NCBI GenBank assembly: GCA_016777745.1
Contig: JADHQX010000040.1
Coordinates: forward strand, 1 to 9,652
Origin: Candidatus Pelagibacterales bacterium
GTDB taxonomy: Bacteria; Pseudomonadota; Alphaproteobacteria; Pelagibacterales; AG-422-B15
Length of the DNA stretch: 9,652 nucleotides
Direction of reading: 5' to 3'
Shown: in pieces, positions 1 to 6,818 of the stretch
How positions within the stretch are numbered: position 1 is the stretch's first letter
Layout: every line of letters begins with the position of its first letter
The notes under the pieces: generated by a model
The model's input: the letters and a program-made list of their open reading frames with translations, nothing else
What the model was told of the DNA's origin: nothing
Databases searched by the model: none
Position numbers and translations under genes: made by a program

Positions 1-158
1 ATAAAAATGCAAGTTGGCCTAAATCATTAACATGGTATTCTAAACCTGAAGACATTTCAGCTTTTTTAAAAGGGATGATTTTAAATGGTATCAATGAAAA
101 AACTGCACATAAAATAGCAGGCAGTAACTGGCTAAATTTTATGAAAAATCATTTTTAA
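1..158 (+). CDS. C-terminal fragment of a probable membrane dipeptidase (peptidase M19) family protein
   Basis: An open frame enters from the left edge and gives 51 residues before the TAA at 156-158. The end of the protein contains a segment of the form ILNGINEKTAHKIAGSNWLNF. This resembles the M19 (renal/membrane dipeptidase) C-terminus, where a helix with a 'G-hydrophobic-S/N-E-E' turn leads to a 'GGNWLRxF'-like ending. M19 enzymes are zinc-dependent hydrolases of dipeptides and related amides. None of the metal ligands lie in the visible part, so the call rests on the tail alone. A metal-dependent amidohydrolase of another family, which can also end in a 'GxN' helix, is the main alternative. 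The stop overlaps that of the convergent permease gene by four bases, with no terminator between them. Confidence 0.5.
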   Translation, partial: KNASWPKSLTWYSKPEDISAFLKGMILNGINEKTAHKIAGSNWLNFMKNHF

Positions 159-1018
159 ATTTTCCTTGTTACAAAAGTTGAAGCTGCAAGACTAACCAAA
201 ACAATAGCCGCACCCAATAACTGTATAGTTGAAAGCTGTTCATTGAGAATCAAAACAGCTCCAAATATTCCTGTAATGGGTTCTAAATATAAAAATAAGG
301 CTGTATTTGTTTGTCCTATTCTTGGAATTGCTAATAACTGAAGAAACAATGCAATTGCATAAGAGCAAGAAGGTATTAGCAAAATTAAAAAAGCACTAAG
401 GCTTACATCAATATTAATTTTAAAAAATATACTTAAAATTACAAAAAAGAAAATTGTATTAAAAAAATTAATAAAGATATTAATTTGAATAGGTGAAATA
501 TTTTTTTTTGACATTGTTTGATTGGTCACAATCATTATTGATGCGCCTAAAGAAGCAATTAAAGCAAATATTATACCTTGAAATTTAAGACTTTCTGATG
601 AAGGACTTAAGGCAAGAAAAAGTCCAAAAAAAGTAGTTACAAATAAAAATTTAATTATATTTTTAATTTTTTCTTTTGTGATGAATATTGATATTGTTAA
701 AACAATTATAGGATAGGTGCAAAAAATAATAATTGTTAAGCTCACATTTATGTAAGTTACTGATATGAGTAATCCAGTTGTAAGCATTATTGAGGCGATT
801 GTGATTAGAAGGAAGTTAGTAAAATTTTCTTTATAAGTTTTTATTAAATTTTTTTGATAAGGTATTAGTGGGGCGACAATTAAAAGAGCAACAATATATC
901 GCAGGAAAATTGCCAAACCAACTCCAGCACCGAGATTATAGGCTGTTTTTGTAACTGGTCCAATAATACCAAAAAATACTCCTGCAGCTAAAGCAAATCC
1001 TATTCCTAAAATATTCAT
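155..1018 (-). CDS. EamA-family (DMT superfamily) permease
   Basis: This 287-residue, highly hydrophobic protein has the size and layout of the drug/metabolite transporter superfamily. It carries two tandem EamA repeats of about five membrane helices each, at roughly residues 5-137 and 148-283. The first helix has the family-like small-residue pattern GFALAAGVFFGIIGPV. The last repeat contains the typical LYLEPITGIFGAVLILNEQL segment, with the conserved Pro and the Glu of a 'P-v-x-a-x-l-g-x-x-l-l-x-E' motif. Such proteins export or import small metabolites, and the substrate cannot be read from sequence. The start at 1018 puts the first helix at the N-terminus. No Shine-Dalgarno sequence is visible, and the upstream DNA is only a tandem TGATATAA repeat. 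The gene is divergent from the ABC transporter operon and convergent with the dipeptidase-like gene, so co-function with either is unproven. Confidence 0.88.
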   Translation of the reverse strand: MNILGIGFALAAGVFFGIIGPVTKTAYNLGAGVGLAIFLRYIVALLIVAPLIPYQKNLIKTYKENFTNFLLITIASIMLTTGLLISVTYINVSLTIIIFCTYPIIVLTISIFITKEKIKNIIKFLFVTTFFGLFLALSPSSESLKFQGIIFALIASLGASIMIVTNQTMSKKNISPIQINIFINFFNTIFFFVILSIFFKINIDVSLSAFLILLIPSCSYAIALFLQLLAIPRIGQTNTALFLYLEPITGIFGAVLILNEQLSTIQLLGAAIVLVSLAASTFVTRKI

Positions 1019-1037
1019 ATTATATCAATTTATATCA
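1019..1037 (-). promoter_or_regulatory. Tandem TGATATAAW repeat upstream of the EamA gene, possible extended -10 elements
   Basis: Read on the minus strand, two copies of TGATATAA(A/T) sit in tandem 10 bases apart, at 1037-1029 and 1027-1019, directly before the ATG at 1018. Each looks like an extended -10 box (TG-N-TATAAT). The distal copy would start transcription only a few bases before the ATG, giving a nearly leaderless mRNA. The proximal copy is too close to the start codon to serve this gene. No convincing -35 is present. In DNA this AT-rich such matches arise by chance, so confidence is low. Confidence 0.25.
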
Positions 1038-1045
1038 GTTTTTTT

Positions 1046-1074
1046 TTGACTAATGCTGTTACGACAGGTATTTA
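1046..1074 (+). promoter_or_regulatory. Candidate sigma-70-like promoter for the ABC transporter operon
   Basis: TTGACT at 1046-1051 matches the -35 consensus at five of six positions. It is followed after 17 bases by TATTTA at 1069-1074, a weak -10. Transcription would begin near 1081, leaving a leader of about 23 bases to the ATG at 1104. The ATG at 1053 would lie inside this promoter, which supports the later start. The -10 box is poor, so this is tentative. Confidence 0.35.
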
Positions 1075-1103
1075 CACCACAATTGGAAAAAAATACTAAA
1101 AAC

Positions 1104-2201
1104 ATGGATACAGAAACAAATAAATCATTTCTCAAATTTGATAAAATTGACAAGAGCTATGATGGTAAAGAGCTGGTAGTTAAGAATTTAAACTTAAATA
1201 TTTCTGAAGGTGAATTTTTAACGCTTTTAGGTCCTTCTGGATCGGGTAAAACAACAACCTTAATGATGTTGGCAGGTTTTGAAAATCCAACAAGTGGCGA
1301 AATATATTTAGACTCAAAACCAATAAGCAGTATCACTCCTCATAAAAGAGGTATCGGTATGGTGTTTCAAAATTATGCTCTTTTTCCGCATATGACTGTC
1401 TTTGAAAATTTAGCATTTCCTTTGAGGGTTAGAAAAATGTCAAATGAAGAGATTAAAAAAAAAATAAATAAAGCTTTATCAATGGTTTCGTTAACAACTT
1501 TTGAGAATAGAATGCCAAATCAATTATCTGGGGGACAGCAGCAAAGAGTTGCAGTTGCACGAGCACTAGTTTTCGAGCCTAAATTAGTCTTAATGGATGA
1601 GCCTTTAGGTGCTTTAGATAAAAATTTACGAGAAAGTATGCAATATGAGTTAAAGCATATTCATGAGAATCTGGGTGTAACAGTTGTGTATGTCACTCAC
1701 GATCAAGGAGAAGCATTAACTATGTCAAATAGAATAGCAGTGTTTAATGACGGTTATATTCAACAATTATCTAGTCCTGATGAATTATATGAAAGACCTA
1801 ATAATTCTTTTGTTGCTAAATTTATTGGAGAAAATAATACTATTAATGGTGAAATAGTTGAAAGCAATCCAAATGAATGTAATGTAAAAACACTTAGTGG
1901 TGAAATAATTTGTGCTAAACCTGTTACCGTTAATGAAGTTGGTCATAAAACAAGTTTATCCCTTCGACCTGAGAGAGTAATTATTAATCCTCAAGCAGAC
2001 ATTAGAAATGTTTTTGATGCAACTATTAAGGAAATAATTTATCATGGTGATCATACAAGATTACGTGTAAATCTATTAAATCATGATGATTTTATCTTAA
2101 AAGTCCCTAACGCCAACAACTCATTTTCACTAAATAATGAAACGAAAATTAAGGTAGGTTGGAATTCTGAAGATTGTAGAGCTTTAGACTTAATACAATA
2201 G
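1104..2201 (+). CDS. ABC transporter ATP-binding protein, spermidine/putrescine (PotA) type
   Basis: This is the ATPase subunit that would power the importer encoded downstream, on the cytoplasmic face of the inner membrane. With the start at 1104 it has 365 residues, normal for PotA/UgpC-type ATPases. Visible motifs are Walker A GPSGSGKTT (43-51), Q-loop Gln89 in FQNYALFPHMTV, signature LSGGQ (141-145), Walker B LVLMDE (161-166) with the D-loop GALD, and switch His199 in VTHDQGEAL. A C-terminal TOBE-like regulatory domain follows from about residue 230, with the typical SLRPERV segment. An in-frame ATG at 1053 would add 17 residues, but it lacks a ribosome site, precedes the conserved region and falls within a candidate promoter, so I prefer 1104. 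The order ATPase, binding protein, permease, permease fits a Pot-class importer. The gene contains an A10 tract at 1455-1464. Confidence 0.92.
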   Translation: MDTETNKSFLKFDKIDKSYDGKELVVKNLNLNISEGEFLTLLGPSGSGKTTTLMMLAGFENPTSGEIYLDSKPISSITPHKRGIGMVFQNYALFPHMTVFENLAFPLRVRKMSNEEIKKKINKALSMVSLTTFENRMPNQLSGGQQQRVAVARALVFEPKLVLMDEPLGALDKNLRESMQYELKHIHENLGVTVVYVTHDQGEALTMSNRIAVFNDGYIQQLSSPDELYERPNNSFVAKFIGENNTINGEIVESNPNECNVKTLSGEIICAKPVTVNEVGHKTSLSLRPERVIINPQADIRNVFDATIKEIIYHGDHTRLRVNLLNHDDFILKVPNANNSFSLNNETKIKVGWNSEDCRALDLIQ

Positions 2202-2313
2202 CCGTAGCTATAAAAAAAGTTTTAAATTCAACGAAAATACATTAATTTTTTAATTTGTTTATATGCTCTAACATGTTAAAAGTTCCTTATATTTAATATA
2301 ATTAGGAGGATTT
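2202..2313 (+). promoter_or_regulatory. 112-base leader region of the binding-protein gene, with palindrome and candidate -10
   Basis: This is the widest gap in the window and lies just before the gene expected to be most highly expressed. It holds a perfect 10-base palindrome, TAACATGTTA, at 2269-2278. A -10-like TATATT follows at 2288-2293, which would start transcription near 2300. No good -35 box is seen, and the palindrome lies where a regulator would touch the -35 region. The binding-protein gene may thus have its own promoter in addition to read-through from the ATPase gene. This rests on sequence pattern only. Confidence 0.3.
2304..2309 (+). promoter_or_regulatory. Consensus Shine-Dalgarno site of the binding-protein gene
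   Basis: AGGAGG lies four bases before the ATG at 2314. It is the strongest ribosome-binding site in the window; most other genes here have a weak one or none. It fixes the start codon and suggests high translation of the binding protein. Confidence 0.85.
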
Positions 2314-3423
2314 ATGAAAAAAGTGCTTTTAGCAGCATTAGTTTCGATTTTTTTTGCTCCATTAGCAACAGCTGAAGTTAATGTTGTTTCTTGGGGAGGG
2401 GCTTATACTGAAAGTCAAAAACTAGGATATGGAGACCCGTATCAAGAAAAATCAGGAGTTAAGATTAACTGGATTGATTATTCAGGTGGTCTAAGTGAGG
2501 TTAGAACTCAGGTAGAAGCTGGAAATGTTACTTGGAACATTGTTGATTTATTCGCAAAAGACACGATTGTTGGATGCGATGAAGGATTATTAGTTGAATT
2601 TGATTTTGACAAAGATTTTCCTGCAGCTCCGGATGGTACACCTGCAAGTGAAGATTTCTTTGCACCTATGCCAAGTGATTGTGCAGTAGGTAATATTTTA
2701 TATTCATGGAATTATGCATATAACCCAAATGCTTTTCCTGGATCAGATACAATGCCAACTACAATAGCTGATTTCTATGATACTGAAAAGTTTCCTGGTA
2801 AGAGATCAATTTACACAAGCGCTATGTCAAATCTAGAAATAGCTTTAGTTGCTGATGGTGTAAGTGCAAACGCTGTTTATAATGTATTAGAAAACCAAAC
2901 AGGTGGTCTTGACAGAGCAATTTCTAAAATAGAAACTTTATGTACAGATCCTAATGGTGGATGTGTATTCTGGTCAGCTGGAACTCAGCCATCAGAATTA
3001 TTAGCAAGTGGTGAAGTTGTGATGTCTACTGGTTGGAATGGACGTTTTTTCAATGCAATTGTTAATGAAGGTACTACAATAACTCAAGTATGGGATGGTC
3101 AGATATTAGATTATGAATACTTTGGCTTGATCGCAGGACAACCTAACCAAGAAGAAGCTATGGAAGCTCTGAGATACTTTACTGGTACTGAAGGTTTAGC
3201 AGGAAGTGCAAAGTACATCGCATATGCTCCTTTTAGAATATCTTCACTTGATATTATTGAGGCAAATGAGCCTTGGTTTAAGGATGGTAAAACTGTAATG
3301 TTACCTCAAATGCCAACTGCACCAGAAAATACAAAAAACTATATTCTTATGAACCCTGAATATTGGGCTGATAATGAAATAGAAGTTGGTGAAGCTTGGG
3401 AAGCTTTTAAATCATCTTTATAA
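2314..3423 (+). CDS. Periplasmic substrate-binding protein of the Pot-like ABC importer
   Basis: This 369-residue secreted receptor captures the substrate in the periplasm and delivers it to the two permeases encoded next. The signal peptide MKKVLLAALVSIFFAPLATA ends in an A-x-A type site, so the mature protein would begin near Glu21. The mature part starts with the family-typical NVVSWGGAY (residues 23-31) of the PotD/PotF-like extracellular solute-binding class. Aromatic residues likely to line the ligand pocket include Trp27, Trp132, Trp241 in STGW and Trp260 followed by Asp261 in QVWDGQ. An acidic residue near a Trp is typical of receptors for positively charged amines, but the ligand is not certain. 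Four cysteines (88, 123, 210, 217) may form two disulfides; the last two frame CTDPNGGC. A paralogue lies at 8265-9410. A strong terminator follows at once. Confidence 0.93.
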   Translation: MKKVLLAALVSIFFAPLATAEVNVVSWGGAYTESQKLGYGDPYQEKSGVKINWIDYSGGLSEVRTQVEAGNVTWNIVDLFAKDTIVGCDEGLLVEFDFDKDFPAAPDGTPASEDFFAPMPSDCAVGNILYSWNYAYNPNAFPGSDTMPTTIADFYDTEKFPGKRSIYTSAMSNLEIALVADGVSANAVYNVLENQTGGLDRAISKIETLCTDPNGGCVFWSAGTQPSELLASGEVVMSTGWNGRFFNAIVNEGTTITQVWDGQILDYEYFGLIAGQPNQEEAMEALRYFTGTEGLAGSAKYIAYAPFRISSLDIIEANEPWFKDGKTVMLPQMPTAPENTKNYILMNPEYWADNEIEVGEAWEAFKSSL

Positions 3424-3430
3424 TTTATTT

Positions 3431-3464
3431 AATGGGTGAAATTTAATTTCGCCCATTTTTTTTT
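3431..3464 (+). terminator. Rho-independent terminator/attenuator between binding protein and permease genes
   Basis: A 12-base-pair stem (3431-3442 with 3446-3457, one G-T wobble, three-base loop) contains GGG/CCC and runs into nine T residues at 3456-3464. It starts seven bases after the binding-protein stop codon, and the T-tract ends two bases before the permease ATG at 3467. It should end most transcripts after the binding protein and let only some through to the membrane subunits. That matches the excess of receptor over permease usual in such systems. Confidence 0.85.
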
Positions 3465-3466
3465 AA

Positions 3467-4708
3467 ATGGAAAAAATTTTAACAACTGACGGAGTTCCTC
3501 TAGAGATAAGTCTCAAGAGAGTTGAGAAAAGGAATAAAACAAAGGCTTTTTTGCTTGTTTTGCCACTTCTTCTTTTTTTAATAGTAGCGTATATTTGGCC
3601 AATACTAAATTTGTTTACAAGAAGTGTTGATAACACATTACTTTCAGATTTATTGCCTCAAACATCAAAAATCTTAGATCAATGGGATGGAGATGAAATC
3701 CCTTCAGAGGAAATATATAAAACTTTTTATATAGATTTAAATGAAGCTCATAAAATAAAACAATCAGGAAAAGTTTCTACGAGATTAAATTATGCAAAAA
3801 ATGGCTTTAAAAGTTTAATTAATAAAACAAGACGAAAATTAAAAAACTTTGAAGATGAAAACTATAAAGAACAATTTATTGATATTAATAAAAAATGGGG
3901 TGAGATTGAATACTGGCAAGCAATGAAGGTGGCTATGCCAAGATACTCTATTAATAAATATTTAAACTCATTTGATCTTGAGCAAAATTTTAAAGGAGAA
4001 ATAATTCAAAAACCTGAAAAAAGACGAATACACAGAACATTGTGGTTAAGAACTTTTTATGTAGCATTGGGTGTTACAATCTCTTGTTTAATTCTAGCTT
4101 ATCCAATAGCACATTTACTTTCAACTTTACCTTTAAGATATTCTAATCTTTTAATGATATGTGTACTCTTACCATTTTGGACTTCACTTCTTGTAAGAAC
4201 TTCAAGTTGGATGATTCTTCTTCAGCAACAGGGAGTGTTAAATGATATTCTTGTATTTTTAAAACTAGTTGATGATAAGTCTAGATTAGAACTAATGTAT
4301 AATATGACAGGAACATTTGTGGCAATGACTCAAATTCTTTTACCTTTTATGGTTTTGCCACTATTCAGTGTTATGAAGACAATACCTCCTTCTCTTATGA
4401 GAGCGGGTAGCTCTTTGGGTGGAACTCCTTTTCATTCTTTTAGAAAAATTTATTTTCCATTAACATTCCCAGGAATTGGAGCTGGTTCATTATTAGTTTT
4501 TATTTTATCTATCGGTTATTACATCACTCCTGCTCTGGTAGGAGGGCCAAGTGGAACATTAATTAGTAATAGGATTGCTTATCATATGAAAGAAACTCTT
4601 GATTGGTCTATGGCATCTGCAATGGGGGCTATACTTCTTCTTTCAGTTTTGATTTTATATTGGCTCTACAATAAAATATTAGGTGTTGATAACATTAAAT
4701 TAGGATAA
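3467..4708 (+). CDS. ABC transporter permease (PotB type) with large insertion after the first helix
   Basis: This is one of two inner-membrane subunits forming the translocation path. It has 413 residues, about 130 more than a standard PotB. Helix 1 spans about residues 27-49. A hydrophilic insertion of about 140 residues (52-191) follows, containing LDQWDGDEIP and TRLNYAKNGFKSLINKTRR. The conserved permease domain begins near residue 193. The cytoplasmic EAA-like loop that contacts the ATPase is at about 303-338 (MKTIPPSLMRAGSSLGG, then KIYFPLTFPGI). From memory, similar insertions with a 'WDG' and an 'LNY...G.RSL..KT.R' segment occur in other alphaproteobacterial Pot-like permeases, so this is probably a subfamily trait. 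No Shine-Dalgarno is possible at the ATG at 3467 because the terminator T-tract occupies that place. No other good start precedes helix 1. Confidence 0.9.
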   Translation: MEKILTTDGVPLEISLKRVEKRNKTKAFLLVLPLLLFLIVAYIWPILNLFTRSVDNTLLSDLLPQTSKILDQWDGDEIPSEEIYKTFYIDLNEAHKIKQSGKVSTRLNYAKNGFKSLINKTRRKLKNFEDENYKEQFIDINKKWGEIEYWQAMKVAMPRYSINKYLNSFDLEQNFKGEIIQKPEKRRIHRTLWLRTFYVALGVTISCLILAYPIAHLLSTLPLRYSNLLMICVLLPFWTSLLVRTSSWMILLQQQGVLNDILVFLKLVDDKSRLELMYNMTGTFVAMTQILLPFMVLPLFSVMKTIPPSLMRAGSSLGGTPFHSFRKIYFPLTFPGIGAGSLLVFILSIGYYITPALVGGPSGTLISNRIAYHMKETLDWSMASAMGAILLLSVLILYWLYNKILGVDNIKLG

Positions 4709-4710
4709 AA

Positions 4711-5568
4711 ATGGCAATTCAAAAACATACAGAGCTAAGATATAAACTTTGGCATTACGTTTATTTACTTATTTGCGCTTCTGTCTTCTTTTTTTTAATA
4801 GCTCCGCTTTTTGTAATTTTTCCTCTTTCTTTTAATGCAGAGCAATATATTTTCTTTTCTGATGATATGCTTGCTCTTAAACCAGAAGCTTTCTCTTTGA
4901 GGTGGTATGAAGATATGGTTTATGGAACAAAAAATCCTTGGGGATTAGCATTTAGGAATAGCTTAATTATTGCTCTTTTTGCAACAATTGGAGCAACTCT
5001 ATTAGGTACTCTTGCGGCATTAGGGTTAAGCTCAAAATATATGCCATATAAAGCATTAATCATGAGTATTTTAATATCACCAATGATCGTTCCTTTAATA
5101 ATATCTGGCTCAGCCTTATTCTTTTTCTTAGCAAAAGTTGGACTATCTTCTTCCTTCGTTGGCATAATAATAGCACATATTATTTTAGGTACCCCATTTG
5201 TTGTGATAACAGTTACCGCAACTTTAATTGGATTTGATCATAGTCTTACAAGAGCCGCTTCAAGTCTTGGCAGCACACCTTCAAATACATTTTTTAAAAT
5301 AATACTTCCATTAATAACACCTGGCGTAATTTCAGGAGCATTGTTTGCATTTGTTACATCTTTTGATGAGGTTGTAGTTGTATTATTTATAGCTGGCCCT
5401 GGACAAACAACTGTTCCCATACAGATGTGGACAGGTTTGAGAGAACAATTAAGTCCTACTATTCTCGCCGTTGCAACATGTTTAATAATAGGTTCAGTGA
5501 TTATTTTAGTTTTAATGGAATTATTAAGAAGACGATCAGAAAGGTTGAGGGGTATTCAAGTCAGATAA
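4711..5568 (+). CDS. ABC transporter permease (PotC type)
   Basis: This is the second membrane subunit of the importer, 285 residues long as expected for PotC. A first helix at about 13-38 is followed by a periplasmic stretch with FSLRWYEDM (61-69), a PotC hallmark. The binding-protein-dependent permease domain occupies about 78-270. The EAA-like loop is RAASSLGSTPSNTFFKIILP (181-200). The segment TSFDEVVVVLFIAGPG (216-231) with TVPIQMW is also characteristic of the family. The gene starts two bases after the preceding permease stop, with AGGA at 4702-4705 as a well-spaced ribosome site, so both permeases are made from one transcript. Its TAA overlaps the ATG of the oxidoreductase. Confidence 0.93.
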   Translation: MAIQKHTELRYKLWHYVYLLICASVFFFLIAPLFVIFPLSFNAEQYIFFSDDMLALKPEAFSLRWYEDMVYGTKNPWGLAFRNSLIIALFATIGATLLGTLAALGLSSKYMPYKALIMSILISPMIVPLIISGSALFFFLAKVGLSSSFVGIIIAHIILGTPFVVITVTATLIGFDHSLTRAASSLGSTPSNTFFKIILPLITPGVISGALFAFVTSFDEVVVVLFIAGPGQTTVPIQMWTGLREQLSPTILAVATCLIIGSVIILVLMELLRRRSERLRGIQVR

Positions 5569-6818
5569 TGAGCAACTCTGCTCACATTAAAAATATTGCT
5601 GTAATTGGCGCGGGAATAATTGGAGTAAATACTGCTTATAAGCTTCAAAAAAACAAATATAAAGTTACCCTATTTGATGAATTTAACCCTGGGAGTCTAA
5701 CTTCATATGGCAATGCTGGAACTTTTGCTAATTATGGAATAATTCCTATTAATACAACTGATATTTATAGAAATCTTCCTTATTTAATTTTTTCAAACAA
5801 GTCACCTTTATCTATACAGTACAGAAGTGTACTATTCATAATGCCGTGGTTATTAAAATTTCTAAAATATTGTAGTGCAGAAAGAATTGATAACATTATT
5901 AAAACACTCAGTTATTTATTAAAGAAATCTGAAATAAGTAATAAAAAAATATTCGAGGATGTTCATCTGAAGGAACTAATTAATAATAACGAAACTTTAT
6001 ATTTATATGAAAAAGAATATGATTTTCTAATAGATAAAAAAAATATTGATAAACGTAAAGATTATGGAATAAATTTTAAATATATAGGAACTAGTGAAAT
6101 TAATCATTTGGAGCCAAATCTAAAAAAAAAATACTTTAAAGGCTTATTATTTGAAAAATCACAATTTACCATAAATCCCTTAAAATATATTTTGAAGATA
6201 TTTAATGATTTTAAAAATTTGGATGGAAGTTTTATTAAAAGAAAAATTGATAATATTGTTAGTGAAGAAAACAAAGTTAATTTATTTTGTAAGGAAAAGA
6301 AATATATTTATGATAAAGTAATTATTTGTACAGGTACATACACTAAATATTTAGCTACAGCTGTTGGAGATAATTTCCCTTTGATTTCAGAGAGAGGTTA
6401 TCATTTAATGTTCCCTGAACAAAAAAATCAAATTAAGAGACCAATAGCTATAAGTAATCAAGGAATTTATTTCACTCCAATGGAAGAAGGACTTAGAGTT
6501 GCTGGAACGGTTGAAATTGGTTTAAATAATAAAAAAATAAATAACTCACGTGTAAATTGGATAAAAAAAAATACTTTTGAAACTTTTAATTTTACAGAAG
6601 ATCCAGAGAGTATTTGGTTAGGGCATAGACCCACTTTGCCTGATTCTTTGCCAGTAATTGGATGCTCCAAAAAAAATAAAAATATATTGTATAATTTTGG
6701 TCATCAGCATCTTGGACTAACACTTGGTGCAATTTCAGCGGATATAATTATAGATATTTTACAAAAAAAAACACTTAACAATACTTTGGACTCAATAAAA
6801 CCAACTCGTTTTAGTTAA
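5568..6818 (+). CDS. FAD-dependent oxidoreductase of the DAO family (D-amino acid dehydrogenase-like)
   Basis: This 416-residue flavoenzyme probably oxidises an amine or imino bond of the imported compound. The N-terminal Rossmann motif VIGAGIIG (12-19) and acidic residue Asp37 in VTLFDE bind FAD. The C-terminus has GHRPTLPDSLPVIG (from residue 352) and FGHQHLGLTLG (from 377), both typical of DadA-like enzymes. Family members act on D-amino acids, D-hydroxyproline, glycine or gamma-glutamyl-putrescine, and the sequence does not tell me which. No signal peptide is seen, so it is cytoplasmic or peripheral on the membrane. The start at 5568 overlaps the permease stop as TAATG and places the Rossmann motif at the usual distance from the N-terminus. 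A frame-open extension back to 5427 lies inside the permease gene and is rejected. An A10 tract occurs at 6122-6131. The end overlaps the convergent gene by eight bases. Confidence 0.87.
   Translation: MSNSAHIKNIAVIGAGIIGVNTAYKLQKNKYKVTLFDEFNPGSLTSYGNAGTFANYGIIPINTTDIYRNLPYLIFSNKSPLSIQYRSVLFIMPWLLKFLKYCSAERIDNIIKTLSYLLKKSEISNKKIFEDVHLKELINNNETLYLYEKEYDFLIDKKNIDKRKDYGINFKYIGTSEINHLEPNLKKKYFKGLLFEKSQFTINPLKYILKIFNDFKNLDGSFIKRKIDNIVSEENKVNLFCKEKKYIYDKVIICTGTYTKYLATAVGDNFPLISERGYHLMFPEQKNQIKRPIAISNQGIYFTPMEEGLRVAGTVEIGLNNKKINNSRVNWIKKNTFETFNFTEDPESIWLGHRPTLPDSLPVIGCSKKNKNILYNFGHQHLGLTLGAISADIIIDILQKKTLNNTLDSIKPTRFS

Noticed and set aside
1053..1103. Upstream in-frame ATG extending the ATPase by 17 residues
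   Set aside because: No ribosome site, no family similarity in the added residues, and it sits just after a TTGACT box that suggests promoter DNA; 1104 is the better start.
2198..2211. Small hairpin ATAGC-CGTA-GCTAT at the ATPase stop codon as a terminator
   Set aside because: Only five base pairs, and on the + strand it is followed by an A-tract, not a T-tract.
4920..5420. Two antisense open frames within the PotC-type permease gene (4920-5165 and 5238-5420)
   Set aside because: Both are opposite well-conserved permease segments, have no recognisable motifs and no ribosome site; they are shadows of the real gene.
5427..5567. Open frame extending the oxidoreductase upstream by 47 residues
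   Set aside because: It lies wholly inside the second permease gene in another frame and lacks family features; the TAATG junction at 5566-5570 gives a normal start.
6467..6670. Antisense open frame within the oxidoreductase gene
   Set aside because: It is opposite the conserved C-terminal motif region of the flavoenzyme and shows no independent features.
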